NCBI RefSeq assembly: GCF_025980345.1 | Contig: NZ_JAPDUI010000020.1 | Location: 1-51,416, forward strand | Source: Arenimonas sp. GDDSR-1 | GTDB taxonomy: Bacteria > Pseudomonadota > Gammaproteobacteria > Xanthomonadales > Xanthomonadaceae | Direction of reading: 5' to 3' | Length of the DNA stretch: 51,416 nt | Part shown: positions 7,918 to 18,271 of the stretch, piece after piece | Layout: each line of letters begins with the position of its first letter | Numbering within the stretch: the first letter of the stretch is position 1 | Position numbers and translations under genes: made by a program | Notes under the pieces: model-generated | Database searches by the model: none | What the model was told of the DNA's origin: nothing | The model's input: the letters and a program-made list of their open reading frames with translations, nothing else

Positions 7918-8606
7918 TCGGCGCTGTTCAACACCGACTTGATGAACGGCACCGTCAGGCGCCGCTGCGCGGCCAGACTGGCGTGATCGAGCCGATCCAG
8001 CAGTTGGCTCAGGGCATGCAGATCGCGGCTGACGCGGCTGAACAGATAATCCAGCACCGCATCGTCCATCTGCAGGCCGCGGCCGGCGGCGCGGCGCTGC
8101 AGCACGCGGCGCTTGCCGTGTTCATCGAGCACCTCGGCGCTCAGCCGCAGGCCCTGCTCCAGGCGCGACACCAGGTCCGGCAGGGTGATGCCGAGCTGGA
8201 CCGGCATGGCATCGGCGGCGAACAGCAGACGCATGCCCTCGGCACCGGCACGATTGTAGAAATGGAACAGGGCTTCTTCGGCGGCGCGGTTGCCGGCCAA
8301 TGCCTGCACATCGTCCAGACACACCAGTGCCAGACCGTTCAAGCCGTCCAGCACATCGCCCAGCATTCCGGACGCACGGGTCAACGGCACATACACCGCA
8401 CTCCGGCCCAGCGCCAGGGCATGGCTGGCGCTGGCACGCAGCAGATGGGTTTTGCCGGCGCCCTGGGCACCGACCAGAAAGATGTGATGTTCGGCTTTGC
8501 CTTCCGCCGCCTGCTCGAACGCGTGCCGGAGCGCGTCCTGGCCGAGAAAATCGATGAAGCGGTGATCGGTGCCGGCCTTGAAGGCCAAGGGCAGCTGCGC
8601 GTTCAC
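7914..8606 (-). CDS. hda: DnaA regulatory inactivator Hda
   Basis: 230 residues from a GTG at 8606 that overlaps the perM stop (GTGA). The frame stays open upstream inside perM, but Hda homology begins at this GTG, where the clamp-binding motif QLPLAF sits at residues 4-9. AAA+ features follow: Walker A GAQGAGKTH (~47-55), Walker B LVCLDDVQAL, and arginine-rich sensor regions toward the C-terminus. Hda, loaded on the DNA-bound beta clamp, stimulates hydrolysis of DnaA-bound ATP and so prevents re-initiation. The conserved neighbourhood perM-hda beside purMN supports the name. It ends convergently with murU, sharing 4 bases. Confidence 0.92.
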   Translation of the reverse strand: MNAQLPLAFKAGTDHRFIDFLGQDALRHAFEQAAEGKAEHHIFLVGAQGAGKTHLLRASASHALALGRSAVYVPLTRASGMLGDVLDGLNGLALVCLDDVQALAGNRAAEEALFHFYNRAGAEGMRLLFAADAMPVQLGITLPDLVSRLEQGLRLSAEVLDEHGKRRVLQRRAAGRGLQMDDAVLDYLFSRVSRDLHALSQLLDRLDHASLAAQRRLTVPFIKSVLNSAD

Positions 8607-9703
8607 ACGTCCGGCCTTGGCGGCGGGTCGGCGCTGGGCGGCGCCGGTTCGGCCGCATACATGCGGCTTTTCAGATAGCGTTCTTCGTAGAGGTACTTGA
8701 ACACCACGTTGAGCACGGCCGAGACCGGCAAGGCCAGCAGAATGCCGAGGAAGCCGAACAGCAGACCGCCGGCCATCAGCACGAAAATCACCATGACCGG
8801 ATTCAAACCGATGCGGTCTCCGACGATGCGCGGGGTCAGGATGAAACTCTCGGTGAACTGGCCGATGCCGTACACCACCCCGACCCAGATCAGATGCTGG
8901 ACATCGCCGAACTGGATGATGCTGGCGATGGCGGCCAGCACGATGCCGACCACGAAACCCATGTACGGCACGAAGTTCAGGGCGCCGGACAGGAAGCCGA
9001 TCAGCAGCGCCGAGTCGATGCCGACCAGCCACAGGCCGCCGGCATACAGCGCGCCCAGACACAGCATGACGCGGAACTGGCCGTCGATGAACCCGCCCAG
9101 CACGCTGTTCGATTCCCGGCTGAGCCGTGCCACGGTGGCCTCATACGGACGCGGAATGGCCTGGTGCAGTTTGGCCAGGATCAGATGCCAGTCGCGCAGG
9201 AAATAGAAGGTGATCAGCGGCACCAGCAGCATGTTCGACAGAAAGCCGAGAATGGCGGCCGAGGACTGGGTCAGATAGGCAATGACATTGGCGGCGGCAT
9301 TGCCGATATCTTTCTTGTAGGGTTCAATCCAGGCTTCGAAATGTTCACGGTCGGAGAAATTGACGACATCGATGCGCAGATGATGCGCCAGCCACGGCAA
9401 GGCCGCTTCGCGCACCCAGACCAGAAAACGCGGCACGCCGTCGACCAGCGACGACAGCTGCATCCACAGCAGCGGAATCAGAATCAGCAGACCGAGGATC
9501 AGGCCGCCGAACAACACCGCCAGCGCCAACAGCACGGCATTGTCATGCTTCAGGCCCCATCGCTCGAAACGACGGACCAAGGGCAGGCCCATCCAGGCCA
9601 GTACCAGCGAGAAGATGAACGGCGACAGGATCGGACTGAGCAGCCAGACCGCGGCACAGAGCAGTGTCAGCAGCAGCGGGAATTGCCATTTCAGCGGAAT
9701 CAT
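8603..9703 (-). CDS. AI-2E family transporter / PerM-like permease
   Basis: 366 residues with multiple hydrophobic segments. There are two pairs at the N-terminus (~8-80), a long soluble segment (~85-150) and a further group of membrane helices (~155-330), the usual AI-2E exporter family layout. The C-terminal tail is charged and Pro-rich. Substrates of PerM proteins are not generally established; some members act as Na+/H+ antiporters or AI-2 exporters. It sits between the DUF2066 gene (6-base gap) and hda (4-base overlap), an arrangement shared with other gammaproteobacteria. Confidence 0.88.
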   Translation of the reverse strand: MIPLKWQFPLLLTLLCAAVWLLSPILSPFIFSLVLAWMGLPLVRRFERWGLKHDNAVLLALAVLFGGLILGLLILIPLLWMQLSSLVDGVPRFLVWVREAALPWLAHHLRIDVVNFSDREHFEAWIEPYKKDIGNAAANVIAYLTQSSAAILGFLSNMLLVPLITFYFLRDWHLILAKLHQAIPRPYEATVARLSRESNSVLGGFIDGQFRVMLCLGALYAGGLWLVGIDSALLIGFLSGALNFVPYMGFVVGIVLAAIASIIQFGDVQHLIWVGVVYGIGQFTESFILTPRIVGDRIGLNPVMVIFVLMAGGLLFGFLGILLALPVSAVLNVVFKYLYEERYLKSRMYAAEPAPPSADPPPRPDV

Positions 9704-9708
9704 CGGCT

Positions 9709-10941
9709 TCAGTTCCGCAACAGATAACGTTCGACGGATTCAGTGCGCGGAACGCCTTCGCCGGCATCGCCGGGAGCCGCCGGCAGCGCGATACTGACCG
9801 CGCCCAGCGGCTGCAGCGTGCTGTTGGTGCGCATCAGACCGCGGAAAGCATTGACGCCGCTGCGCAGATCCACCCGCAGCAGCAGCTTGCCGGGCATCGC
9901 GACGTCGACATCGACCCCGCGCACCGAGGCGTGCGTCTGCAGGAATCCGAGGGCACGCACGTAATCGGCAAGGCTGTTCACGCCGCTGATTTCCATGCGC
10001 ACCACGCCGGCGCGGCCGGCATCCAGAGGCAGGGCATCGCGCTTGGCGAAATAGTCCGCGGTGCGGTCGGCGCCGGTGGCGATGACCTTGCGGGCGTCGG
10101 CCTCGGTGACCGGCCAGCGCGACAGTTCCGCACCGTCCTGCCAGAGCAGCCACCAGGCCGACCAGCCGCTGACCGAGCGGTAAACCTTGCCGATCAGCAT
10201 GGTGGTGTTGCGGTAGCGCGCATTGATCGGTTCCAAGGCCTTGCCATCGAGATTCTGGATGGCCGGCAGCGCCGCCTGATCGGCCGGCGTGCCCTGCGGC
10301 ACCAGAAAGCGGATGCCGCGTTCCAGACCGCGGTCGGCCAGGGATTTGATCACGTTCAATTGCTGCGAGGTCACCAGACGCGGACCGCGGCCGTCATCGA
10401 TGCTGAGCCACAGCATCGGTTTCGGGCGTTCGCCGGTCCAGTAGCGGTATCCGGCGGCGGCGATCAGCGAATCGACCGGATTGGGATCGAAGCTGACCCG
10501 CAGCGAGGCTTTCAGCACCGGGGCACCGCCGACCAGGGTATTGCCCTCGGTATCGGAAGCGGCCTGACTCGCGTTGCTGTTCTGCACCCACTTCGGGGCA
10601 TTGGCCAGCGCACCGCGGATGACCGGATTGCCGCCGGTATCGGTGCGGCCGGTGAGCTGATTGACGACCTGCACCAATGCCCGTGCGTAGGCGGCATTGC
10701 GCGCCGCCTCGCCCTGCGACAGCAGTTCAACGGTGGTGCTGTACAGTTCGGGATTGCGTACCGGACGCTTGCGTTCAACCGGCGCGGCTTCTGCGGTGTC
10801 CGGCGGCATTGCCGACTTGGCGGAGGGCGCGGTTTTGGCGGCAGGCGGTTTGGCCGGCCCCGCGCTCTGCGCGGCAAGCAGGCCGGCACCCGCCATCAGC
10901 AGGGAAAACAGGGCGATACGGGCGAATTGACGGGACATCAT
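9709..10941 (-). CDS. Exported DUF2066-domain protein
   Basis: 410 residues with an N-terminal signal peptide-like stretch (FARIALFSLLMAGAGLLAA). A Pro/Ala/Lys-rich low-complexity segment (~27-60) precedes the conserved DUF2066 region (~65-400). The start MMSRQF was chosen because it places the signal peptide at the N-terminus; the second Met is equally possible. Function is unknown. It is divergent from purM and heads the DUF2066-perM-hda block, so it may be envelope-related, but nothing in the sequence names a reaction. Confidence 0.85.
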   Translation of the reverse strand: MMSRQFARIALFSLLMAGAGLLAAQSAGPAKPPAAKTAPSAKSAMPPDTAEAAPVERKRPVRNPELYSTTVELLSQGEAARNAAYARALVQVVNQLTGRTDTGGNPVIRGALANAPKWVQNSNASQAASDTEGNTLVGGAPVLKASLRVSFDPNPVDSLIAAAGYRYWTGERPKPMLWLSIDDGRGPRLVTSQQLNVIKSLADRGLERGIRFLVPQGTPADQAALPAIQNLDGKALEPINARYRNTTMLIGKVYRSVSGWSAWWLLWQDGAELSRWPVTEADARKVIATGADRTADYFAKRDALPLDAGRAGVVRMEISGVNSLADYVRALGFLQTHASVRGVDVDVAMPGKLLLRVDLRSGVNAFRGLMRTNSTLQPLGAVSIALPAAPGDAGEGVPRTESVERYLLRN

Positions 10942-11030
10942 GGAGGTATCTTGCCTCAGTTTTTCGGGTTTTGCACCGTCTATTATCGCTTAACTGGTAG
11001 AATACGACTTTCTTTTTTCGGAATGATGGC
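10942..11030. promoter_or_regulatory. Divergent region between the DUF2066 gene and purM
   Basis: The 89-base AT-richer gap separates the two divergent operons. TAGAAT at 10998-11003 is a possible -10 for purM, but the nearest good -35 (TTGCAC, 10971-10976) is 21 bases away, which is too far. I see no clear PurR-like palindrome. Confidence 0.3.
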
Positions 11031-12068
11031 GTGACCCCGGAAAACACCCCTCTGAGCTACCGCGACGCCGGCGTTGACATCGATGCCGGCAACACCGTGG
11101 TCGAACGCATCAAACCGCTGGTCAAGAAAACCTTCCGTCCCGAAGTAATGGGCGGGCTGGGCGGCTTCGGCGCGCTGTTCGATCTGTCCGGCCGTTACCG
11201 CGAACCGGTGCTGGTGTCCGGCACCGACGGCGTCGGCACCAAACTGAAATTGGCACAGCAGCTGAACCGCCACGACAGCATCGGCATCGATCTGGTCGCC
11301 ATGTGCGTCAACGACGTGCTGGTGCAGGGCGCCGAGCCGCTGTTCTTCCTCGACTACTTCGCCACCGGCAAACTCGATGTCGAGACCACGGTCGCCGTGG
11401 TCGGCGGCATCGCCAAAGGCTGCGAACTGAGCGGCTGCGCGCTGATCGGCGGCGAAACCGCGGAAATGCCCGACATGTATCCGCCCGGTGAGTATGACCT
11501 GGCCGGCTTCACCGTAGCCGCCGTGGAAAAATCCGAAATCATCGACGGCAGCGACGTGCGCGCCGGCGACATCCTGATCGGCATCGATTCCTCCGGCCCG
11601 CACTCCAATGGCTATTCGCTGGTCCGCAAGATCTATGACCGCGCCGGCCGTCCTGCCGATCTGGATGTGGGCGGCGTGCGCCTGATCGATGCACTGATGG
11701 CACCAACCCAGCTGTACGTCAAACCGATTCTGGCCCTGCTCAAGCAGCACCGCATTCCGGCCATGGCGCACATCACCGGCGGTGGTCTGAGCGAAAACAT
11801 CATCCGCGTCATTCCCGACGGTCTCGGCCTCGACATCGAAGCCAGCACGCTGGTGCTGCCACCGGTGTTCGACTGGCTGCAGCGCGAAGGCAATGTCGCC
11901 GCGCCGGAAATGTGGCGCACCTTCAACTGTGGCGTCGGTTTCGTGCTGGTCGTGCACCCCGAACAGACGGCGGCCGTCGGCAACGCACTCGATGCCTTGG
12001 GCCTGGGCCACAAAACCATCGGCCAGGTGGTGACCCGCAGCGGCGATGAGCGCACCCGCATCGCCTGA
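11031..12068 (+). CDS. purM: Phosphoribosylformylglycinamidine cyclo-ligase (AIR synthetase)
   Basis: 345 residues from GTG 11031; the ATG pair just upstream (11023, 11026) is out of frame or stops at once. Recognisable PurM motifs are [13 protein letters not shown] (~64-76), GGETAEMP (~140-147), [15 protein letters not shown] (~186-200) and HITGGGL. The enzyme closes the imidazole ring of AIR in de novo purine synthesis, using FGAM and ATP, in the cytoplasm. It overlaps purN by 23 bases, so the two consecutive-pathway genes are tightly coupled. Confidence 0.97.
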   Translation: MTPENTPLSYRDAGVDIDAGNTVVERIKPLVKKTFRPEVMGGLGGFGALFDLSGRYREPVLVSGTDGVGTKLKLAQQLNRHDSIGIDLVAMCVNDVLVQGAEPLFFLDYFATGKLDVETTVAVVGGIAKGCELSGCALIGGETAEMPDMYPPGEYDLAGFTVAAVEKSEIIDGSDVRAGDILIGIDSSGPHSNGYSLVRKIYDRAGRPADLDVGGVRLIDALMAPTQLYVKPILALLKQHRIPAMAHITGGGLSENIIRVIPDGLGLDIEASTLVLPPVFDWLQREGNVAAPEMWRTFNCGVGFVLVVHPEQTAAVGNALDALGLGHKTIGQVVTRSGDERTRIA

Positions 12069-12708
12069 AGTCCGGCCGCTGCGCATCGCGGTGTTCGCTT
12101 CGGGCCGCGGCAGCAATCTGCAGGCCCTGCACCGGGCCATCACGCATGACGCCCTGCCCGCCCAACTGGTTGGTGTGTTCTCCGACAAAGCCGGTTCCGG
12201 CGCCATCGCCTATGCCGAAGCGCAGCACATTGCGCACAGCCACCTCGATCCGAAATCGTTTGCCACGCGCGAAGATTTCGATGCGGCCTTGATGCAGAAA
12301 GCAGCGGCGGTCACGCCCGATCTGATCGTCTGCGCCGGATTCATGCGCATCATCTCGGAAACCGGCATCCGCGCCGCAGCCTGCCCGATGATCAACATCC
12401 ACCCTTCGCTGTTGCCCAAATATCCGGGCCTGCATACCCATGCCCGCGCCCTGGCGGCCGGCGATGCCGAACACGGCGCCAGCGTACACCGGGTCGAGGC
12501 CGTGCTCGACGGCGGCCGGATCCTGAGCCAGGCCAAAATCGCCGTGATGCCCGATGACACGCCCGAACGGCTGGCACAACGGGTGCTTGCCATCGAACAC
12601 CCACTCTTAATCGCGACTGTACGGGCCATCGCCGAGGGTCGCATCACCTTGTCTGAGGGCGCGGACACTCGGGTATCATGGCTCAATCACCGTCTCGAAC
12701 TGGAATGA
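12046..12708 (+). CDS. purN: Phosphoribosylglycinamide formyltransferase
   Basis: 220 residues, a 10-formyltetrahydrofolate-dependent GAR transformylase. [12 protein letters not shown] (~17-28) is the phosphate-binding loop, and the catalytic Asn/His region appears as [17 protein letters not shown] (~113-129). The pattern [10 protein letters not shown] and the downstream Asp complete the active site. It formylates GAR in purine synthesis. Its stop overlaps the next gene's ATG (ATGA at 12705-12708), giving a three-gene coupled unit purM-purN-DUF3108. Confidence 0.96.
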   Translation: MSAPASPEVRPLRIAVFASGRGSNLQALHRAITHDALPAQLVGVFSDKAGSGAIAYAEAQHIAHSHLDPKSFATREDFDAALMQKAAAVTPDLIVCAGFMRIISETGIRAAACPMINIHPSLLPKYPGLHTHARALAAGDAEHGASVHRVEAVLDGGRILSQAKIAVMPDDTPERLAQRVLAIEHPLLIATVRAIAEGRITLSEGADTRVSWLNHRLELE

Positions 12709-13415
12709 CCATGCGCCGTGTTGCCCTCGGTTTGCTGCTGTTGAGCTTCAGTGCCACCGGACTTGCCGACAGTCTGGACGGTTTCGGCTATAAATTACGC
12801 GTGTACCGCAACGGCTCCGGTCTGGGCACCGCCGACATGCAGTACGTGCTCAAGGACGACGGCTTCTCGCAGTTCATCACCCGCACCAACGGCACCGATG
12901 GCGTGGCCAGTCTGGCCGGCGCCGGCGTGACCGAAACCAGCCAGTTGATCCGCCGCAACGGCGAACTGGAACTGGTCAGCAGCCGCATCGACACCAAGGT
13001 GGCCTGGAAGACCAGCACCAAATCCACGGCACTGCAGAAGGGCGCGAAAATCTACGAATATGTCGACGGCAAAGACCGCCGTCAGGTGCCCTATGCGCCC
13101 GGCCTGCTCGATCAGCACAGCCTGACCCTGGCACTTCTGGAAGACCTGCGCGCCGGCAAAGGGCCGCAGTTCGTGTACCGGATCATCAACAAAGGCCGCC
13201 TGGAGACCTATACCTTCAAGCGCGTCGGCGAACAGAAACTGGACACCGCGCTGGGCAAGCTCGATACCGTGCGCATCGACCGCATCCGCGAGAGCAGTGA
13301 TGGCCGCAGTACGCGGATTTATTTCGCCAAATCGCTGGATTACGCGCCGGTGCTGATCCAGGAACTCAACAGCAAGGGCGACAACATCGAGATGCGCATC
13401 CTGTCGGTGCGCTGA
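12705..13415 (+). CDS. Exported DUF3108-domain protein
   Basis: About 236 residues. The frame is open upstream inside purN, but ATG 12705 overlaps the purN stop and places a good signal peptide at the N-terminus (MRRVALGLLLLSFSATGLA, cleavage before DSLDG); ATG 12711 is an alternative. The mature part is beta-rich and matches the DUF3108 pattern of periplasmic proteins of unknown function often found after purN. Features include FVYRIINKGRLETYTFK and a repeated Thr/Arg-rich beta pattern. No catalytic motif is seen. It ends exactly where murA, on the other strand, ends. Confidence 0.85.
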   Translation: MTMRRVALGLLLLSFSATGLADSLDGFGYKLRVYRNGSGLGTADMQYVLKDDGFSQFITRTNGTDGVASLAGAGVTETSQLIRRNGELELVSSRIDTKVAWKTSTKSTALQKGAKIYEYVDGKDRRQVPYAPGLLDQHSLTLALLEDLRAGKGPQFVYRIINKGRLETYTFKRVGEQKLDTALGKLDTVRIDRIRESSDGRSTRIYFAKSLDYAPVLIQELNSKGDNIEMRILSVR

Positions 13416-14917
<1,502 letters not shown>

Positions 14918-14978
14918 CCGCACACGCTCGCATCATAAGTCGTACAATAAGGCGACATGATACCGCTAAAGACGGCCG

Positions 14979-15980
14979 ATGACCCTTCACAGCGCTGAAA
15001 AATTTTCGAGCGATGCCGCCTGGATCACCGCCGGGCGCCGGGTGCTGTCGGTCGAAACCCGGGCCCTGCAGCATCTGGAAAGCCGGCTCGACGCCGCCTT
15101 TGCCGAAGCCTGCCGGCATCTGCTGGCCTGCACCGGGCGTGTGGTCTGCACCGGCATGGGCAAATCCGGCCATATCGCCAACAAAATCGCGGCCACCCTC
15201 GCCTCCACCGGAACCCCCGCGTTCTACGTGCATCCGGGCGAAGCCAGCCACGGCGATTTGGGTATGATCACCGATGCCGATGCGGTGCTGGCCCTGTCCT
15301 ATTCCGGCGAGTCCGATGAAATCAACATGATCATGCCGGTGCTCAAGCGCCAAGGCAACCTCATCATCAGCATGACCGGCCGGCCGCAATCACGCCTGGC
15401 CAGCTTCTCCGATGTGCATCTGGATGTCGCCGTTCCGGAAGAAGCCTGTCCACACGGCCTGGCGCCCACCGCCAGCACCACGGTCAGCCTCGCCCTCGGC
15501 GACGCCCTGGCCGTGGCCTTGCTGGAAGCCCGCGGCTTCAGCTCCGAGGATTTCGCCCGTTCGCATCCGGCCGGTAGCCTTGGCCGCCGCCTGCTGGTGC
15601 GCATCGATGACCTCATGCATCAGGGCAAGGACCTGCCAGCGGTAGGCCCCGATGCCAGCGTGACCGAAGCCCTGCTGGAAATCAGCCAGAAGCGTCTGGG
15701 CATGACCGCCGTGCTCGATGCCGACCGCCGTCTGCTGGGCGTATTCACCGACGGCGACCTGCGCCGTGCGCTCGGCAACGGCCCGATCGATTTCAACAGC
15801 ACCCCGGTTTCGGCCCTGATGGCCCGAAATCCGAAGACCGTGCCGGCCGGCCACCTGGCGGTGGAAGCCGCGCACCTGCTCGAGCAGCACCGCATCAACG
15901 GCCTGCTGGTGCTGGATGCCGAGGGCCGCTGCGTCGGCGCGCTCAACATCCACGATCTGCTGCAGGCACGGGTGGTCTGA
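14979..15980 (+). CDS. kdsD: D-arabinose 5-phosphate isomerase
   Basis: 333 residues. An N-terminal SIS sugar-isomerase domain (~35-180; TGMGKSGHIANKIAATLASTG, SYSGESDE) is followed by two CBS motifs (~205-330). The enzyme interconverts ribulose-5-phosphate and arabinose-5-phosphate, the first step of Kdo synthesis for LPS. Length and domain order match KdsD/KpsF. Its stop shares one base with the kdsC start (TGATG), and kdsD-kdsC-lptCAB-rpoN is the standard gammaproteobacterial order. Confidence 0.95.
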   Translation: MTLHSAEKFSSDAAWITAGRRVLSVETRALQHLESRLDAAFAEACRHLLACTGRVVCTGMGKSGHIANKIAATLASTGTPAFYVHPGEASHGDLGMITDADAVLALSYSGESDEINMIMPVLKRQGNLIISMTGRPQSRLASFSDVHLDVAVPEEACPHGLAPTASTTVSLALGDALAVALLEARGFSSEDFARSHPAGSLGRRLLVRIDDLMHQGKDLPAVGPDASVTEALLEISQKRLGMTAVLDADRRLLGVFTDGDLRRALGNGPIDFNSTPVSALMARNPKTVPAGHLAVEAAHLLEQHRINGLLVLDAEGRCVGALNIHDLLQARVV

Positions 15981-16507
15981 TGGCCAGTGCCGATGCCCGC
16001 GCCAAGAACATCCGTCTGGTCTGCTTCGACGTCGACGGCACCCTGACCGACGGCCGCCTGAGCTTCGACGAACATGGCGCCGAGACCAAATCCTTCCATG
16101 TCCACGACGGCCAGGGCCTGCGCCTGCTCGAGGACTGCGGCATCCGGGTGGCGCTGATAACCGCGCGCAACAGCCGCATCGTGCAGGCCCGCGGCCGCGA
16201 TCTGCGTCTGCAGCACGTGTTCGATGGGGTTACCGACAAACTGGCGGTGGTGAAACAGGTCTGCGCTGCCGAAGGCATCACCCTCGATGAAGTCGCCTAC
16301 ATGGGCGATGACTACCCGGATCTGGCCTGCCTGCAGTTGGTCGGCCTGCCGGCCTGTCCGGCCGATGCGCTGATCCCGATCCAGGCCCATGCCCTGTGGA
16401 CCAGCCGTTTCAACGGCGGCCATGGCGCCGCCCGTGAATTCTGCGATTTCATCCTGTCCATCCAGGGCAAGGACGATGAGCTGCTGCGCCGGTTCGGTGC
16501 GCCGTGA
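15980..16507 (+). CDS. kdsC: 3-deoxy-D-manno-octulosonate 8-phosphate phosphatase
   Basis: 175 residues, a small cap-less HAD phosphatase. Motif I is CFDVDGTLTDG (~15-25) with both catalytic Asp residues, motif II is ALITARNS, and motif III/IV is VAYMGDDYPDL (~107-117). It removes phosphate from Kdo-8-phosphate in the cytoplasm. It is coupled to both neighbours: TGATG with kdsD and GTGA with lptC. Confidence 0.95.
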   Translation: MASADARAKNIRLVCFDVDGTLTDGRLSFDEHGAETKSFHVHDGQGLRLLEDCGIRVALITARNSRIVQARGRDLRLQHVFDGVTDKLAVVKQVCAAEGITLDEVAYMGDDYPDLACLQLVGLPACPADALIPIQAHALWTSRFNGGHGAAREFCDFILSIQGKDDELLRRFGAP

Positions 16508-17061
16508 ATTACCGCAAAGCCACGCTGGCCATGAGCATCGCGGTGGCCGCCCTGGCCATGGTGGTCTGGGACATGCGCGGTGACCGCGACCAGCAGGCGG
16601 AAAAAACCGCACGCTCCGACTACCGCCTGCAGGATTTCAGCATGCACGCCTTCAATGAAGACGGCCGGACCGCCTTTTCGCTGCGATCGCCCCTGCTTGA
16701 ACGCGACCCGGACGGCAAATCGCTGACCATCGCGCAGCCGGTATTCGTGTTTCCCGGCGACGAGGCGGGACAGAACTGGGGTGCGGTCGCCGACAGCGCC
16801 TGGGTCTCCGACCGCGCCCGTGAAATCCGCCTGCAGGACAACGTCCGGGTCACCGGCCCGGTGTCACCGAAGGGCCTGAAAACCGAATTCAGCGCCGCCG
16901 AACTGAGCGTTTTCCCCAAGGAAAACCGGCTGCACAGCAATGGCGTGGTGACCGTCAACCACGGCCGTTCTATACTGAGCGGAACCGGCCTCGAAGCCGA
17001 CATGAAACAACGCCGCGTCCGATTACTCGCCAAGGTCACTGCCCGCTATGCGCCTGAATAA
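16504..17061 (+). CDS. lptC: LPS export system protein LptC
   Basis: 185 residues from a GTG at 16504 that overlaps the kdsC stop. One N-terminal membrane helix (~8-25, LAMSIAVAALAMVVW) anchors a periplasmic beta-jellyroll domain that relays LPS from LptBFG to LptA. The pattern ...VRVTGPVSPKGLKTEFSAAE resembles the LptC/OstA-like fold. The name rests on fold-type sequence plus position between kdsC and lptA. It overlaps lptA by 14 bases. Confidence 0.9.
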   Translation: MNYRKATLAMSIAVAALAMVVWDMRGDRDQQAEKTARSDYRLQDFSMHAFNEDGRTAFSLRSPLLERDPDGKSLTIAQPVFVFPGDEAGQNWGAVADSAWVSDRAREIRLQDNVRVTGPVSPKGLKTEFSAAELSVFPKENRLHSNGVVTVNHGRSILSGTGLEADMKQRRVRLLAKVTARYAPE

Positions 17062-17545
17062 CCTCTTCCCCGCTTTTCTCCTCGCTGCCCTGGTCGCCGG
17101 CACCGCCGATGCCAAAAGCAGCGACCGCAAGCAGCCGATGGACATCAGCGCCGACAACACCGATGCCCTGCTGACCGACACCAGCGAGTCGAGCATCAAC
17201 GGCAACGTGGTGATCAGTCAGGGTACGCTCAAGATCGAAGCCGACAAGGCGGTGATTTCGCGGGTCAAGGGCGATGTGGTGAAGGTGACCCTCAGCGGCG
17301 CGCCCACGCGCATGCAGCAGACCAACGACAACGGCGATGTGATGAAGGCTTCGGCCAAGCAGATTGTGTACCTGATCAGCGGCGAACAGATCCAGCTCAG
17401 CGGCGGCGTCATCATCGACCAGGCCCGCGGCAGCATGCGCGGCGAGTCGATCCGTTACGATCTCAAGACCGGACGCCTGACCGGCGGCGGCAACGGCGGG
17501 CGCGTGCAGATGCGCCTGAATCCCGCCGGCGGGGCCGGCAACTGA
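17048..17545 (+). CDS. lptA: LPS transport periplasmic bridge protein LptA
   Basis: 165 residues with a signal peptide ([17 protein letters not shown], cleavage near residue 22). The mature protein is an OstA-like repeat beta-jellyroll that polymerises into the periplasmic LPS bridge between LptC and LptD. Conserved pieces are QPMDISADN and [18 protein letters not shown]. The C-terminus is Gly/Asn-rich. Its last base is the first base of the lptB ATG. Confidence 0.92.
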   Translation: MRLNNLFPAFLLAALVAGTADAKSSDRKQPMDISADNTDALLTDTSESSINGNVVISQGTLKIEADKAVISRVKGDVVKVTLSGAPTRMQQTNDNGDVMKASAKQIVYLISGEQIQLSGGVIIDQARGSMRGESIRYDLKTGRLTGGGNGGRVQMRLNPAGGAGN

Positions 17546-18264
17546 TGCTCAGCGCACGCGGACTGAAGAAGTCCTACAAACAACGGGCGGTCGTGCATGA
17601 TTTCGGGCTCGACCTGAAGCCGGGCGAAGTGGTCGGTCTGCTCGGCCCGAACGGCGCCGGCAAAACCACCTGCTTCTACATGATCGTCGGCCTGGTCGCC
17701 GCGGATGCCGGCCGCATCGAACTCGACGGCCGCAACATTACCGGCTTGGCCATGCACGAACGTGCCCGCCTTGGTCTGGGCTATCTGCCCCAGGAAGCTT
17801 CGGTGTTCCGCAAGATGTCGGTGTCGGAAAACATCCTGTCGGTGCTCGAACTGCGCGCCGATCTGGATGCCGATGGTCGCGATGCGGCACTGAACGCCCT
17901 GCTCGATGAACTGCAGATCGGCCATGTCGCCACCCAGATGGGCGCCAGTCTTTCCGGCGGCGAACGCCGGCGTGTCGAAATCGCCCGCGCCCTGGCCGCC
18001 AATCCGCGCATGATCCTGCTCGACGAACCCTTCGCCGGCGTCGATCCGATTTCCGTGCTCGACATCCAGACCATCATCCGGCAGCTGAAACAGCGCGGCA
18101 TCGGCGTACTGATCACCGACCACAACGTGCGTGAAACGCTCGGCATCTGCGACCGCGCCTACATCCTGTTCGAAGGCACGGCCTTGGCCGAAGGCGAACC
18201 GGCCTATCTGATGGACCATCCCGACGTCCGCCGCGTCTATCTGGGCGAGCAGTTCAAGCTGTAA
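17545..18264 (+). CDS. lptB: LPS export ABC transporter ATP-binding protein LptB
   Basis: 239 residues with a complete ABC ATPase: Walker [12 protein letters not shown] (~36-46), Q-loop YLPQE, signature [15 protein letters not shown] (~136-150), Walker [13 protein letters not shown] (~156-167) and switch His in TDHN. It powers extraction of LPS from the inner membrane with LptFG (not in this window). It is followed after 7 bases by rpoN, the conserved order. Confidence 0.97.
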   Translation: MLSARGLKKSYKQRAVVHDFGLDLKPGEVVGLLGPNGAGKTTCFYMIVGLVAADAGRIELDGRNITGLAMHERARLGLGYLPQEASVFRKMSVSENILSVLELRADLDADGRDAALNALLDELQIGHVATQMGASLSGGERRRVEIARALAANPRMILLDEPFAGVDPISVLDIQTIIRQLKQRGIGVLITDHNVRETLGICDRAYILFEGTALAEGEPAYLMDHPDVRRVYLGEQFKL

Positions 18265-18271
18265 TCCGCGC

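Noticed and set aside
10971-11003. TTGCAC plus TAGAAT as a purM promoter.
   Set aside because: The 21-base spacing is outside the normal range.
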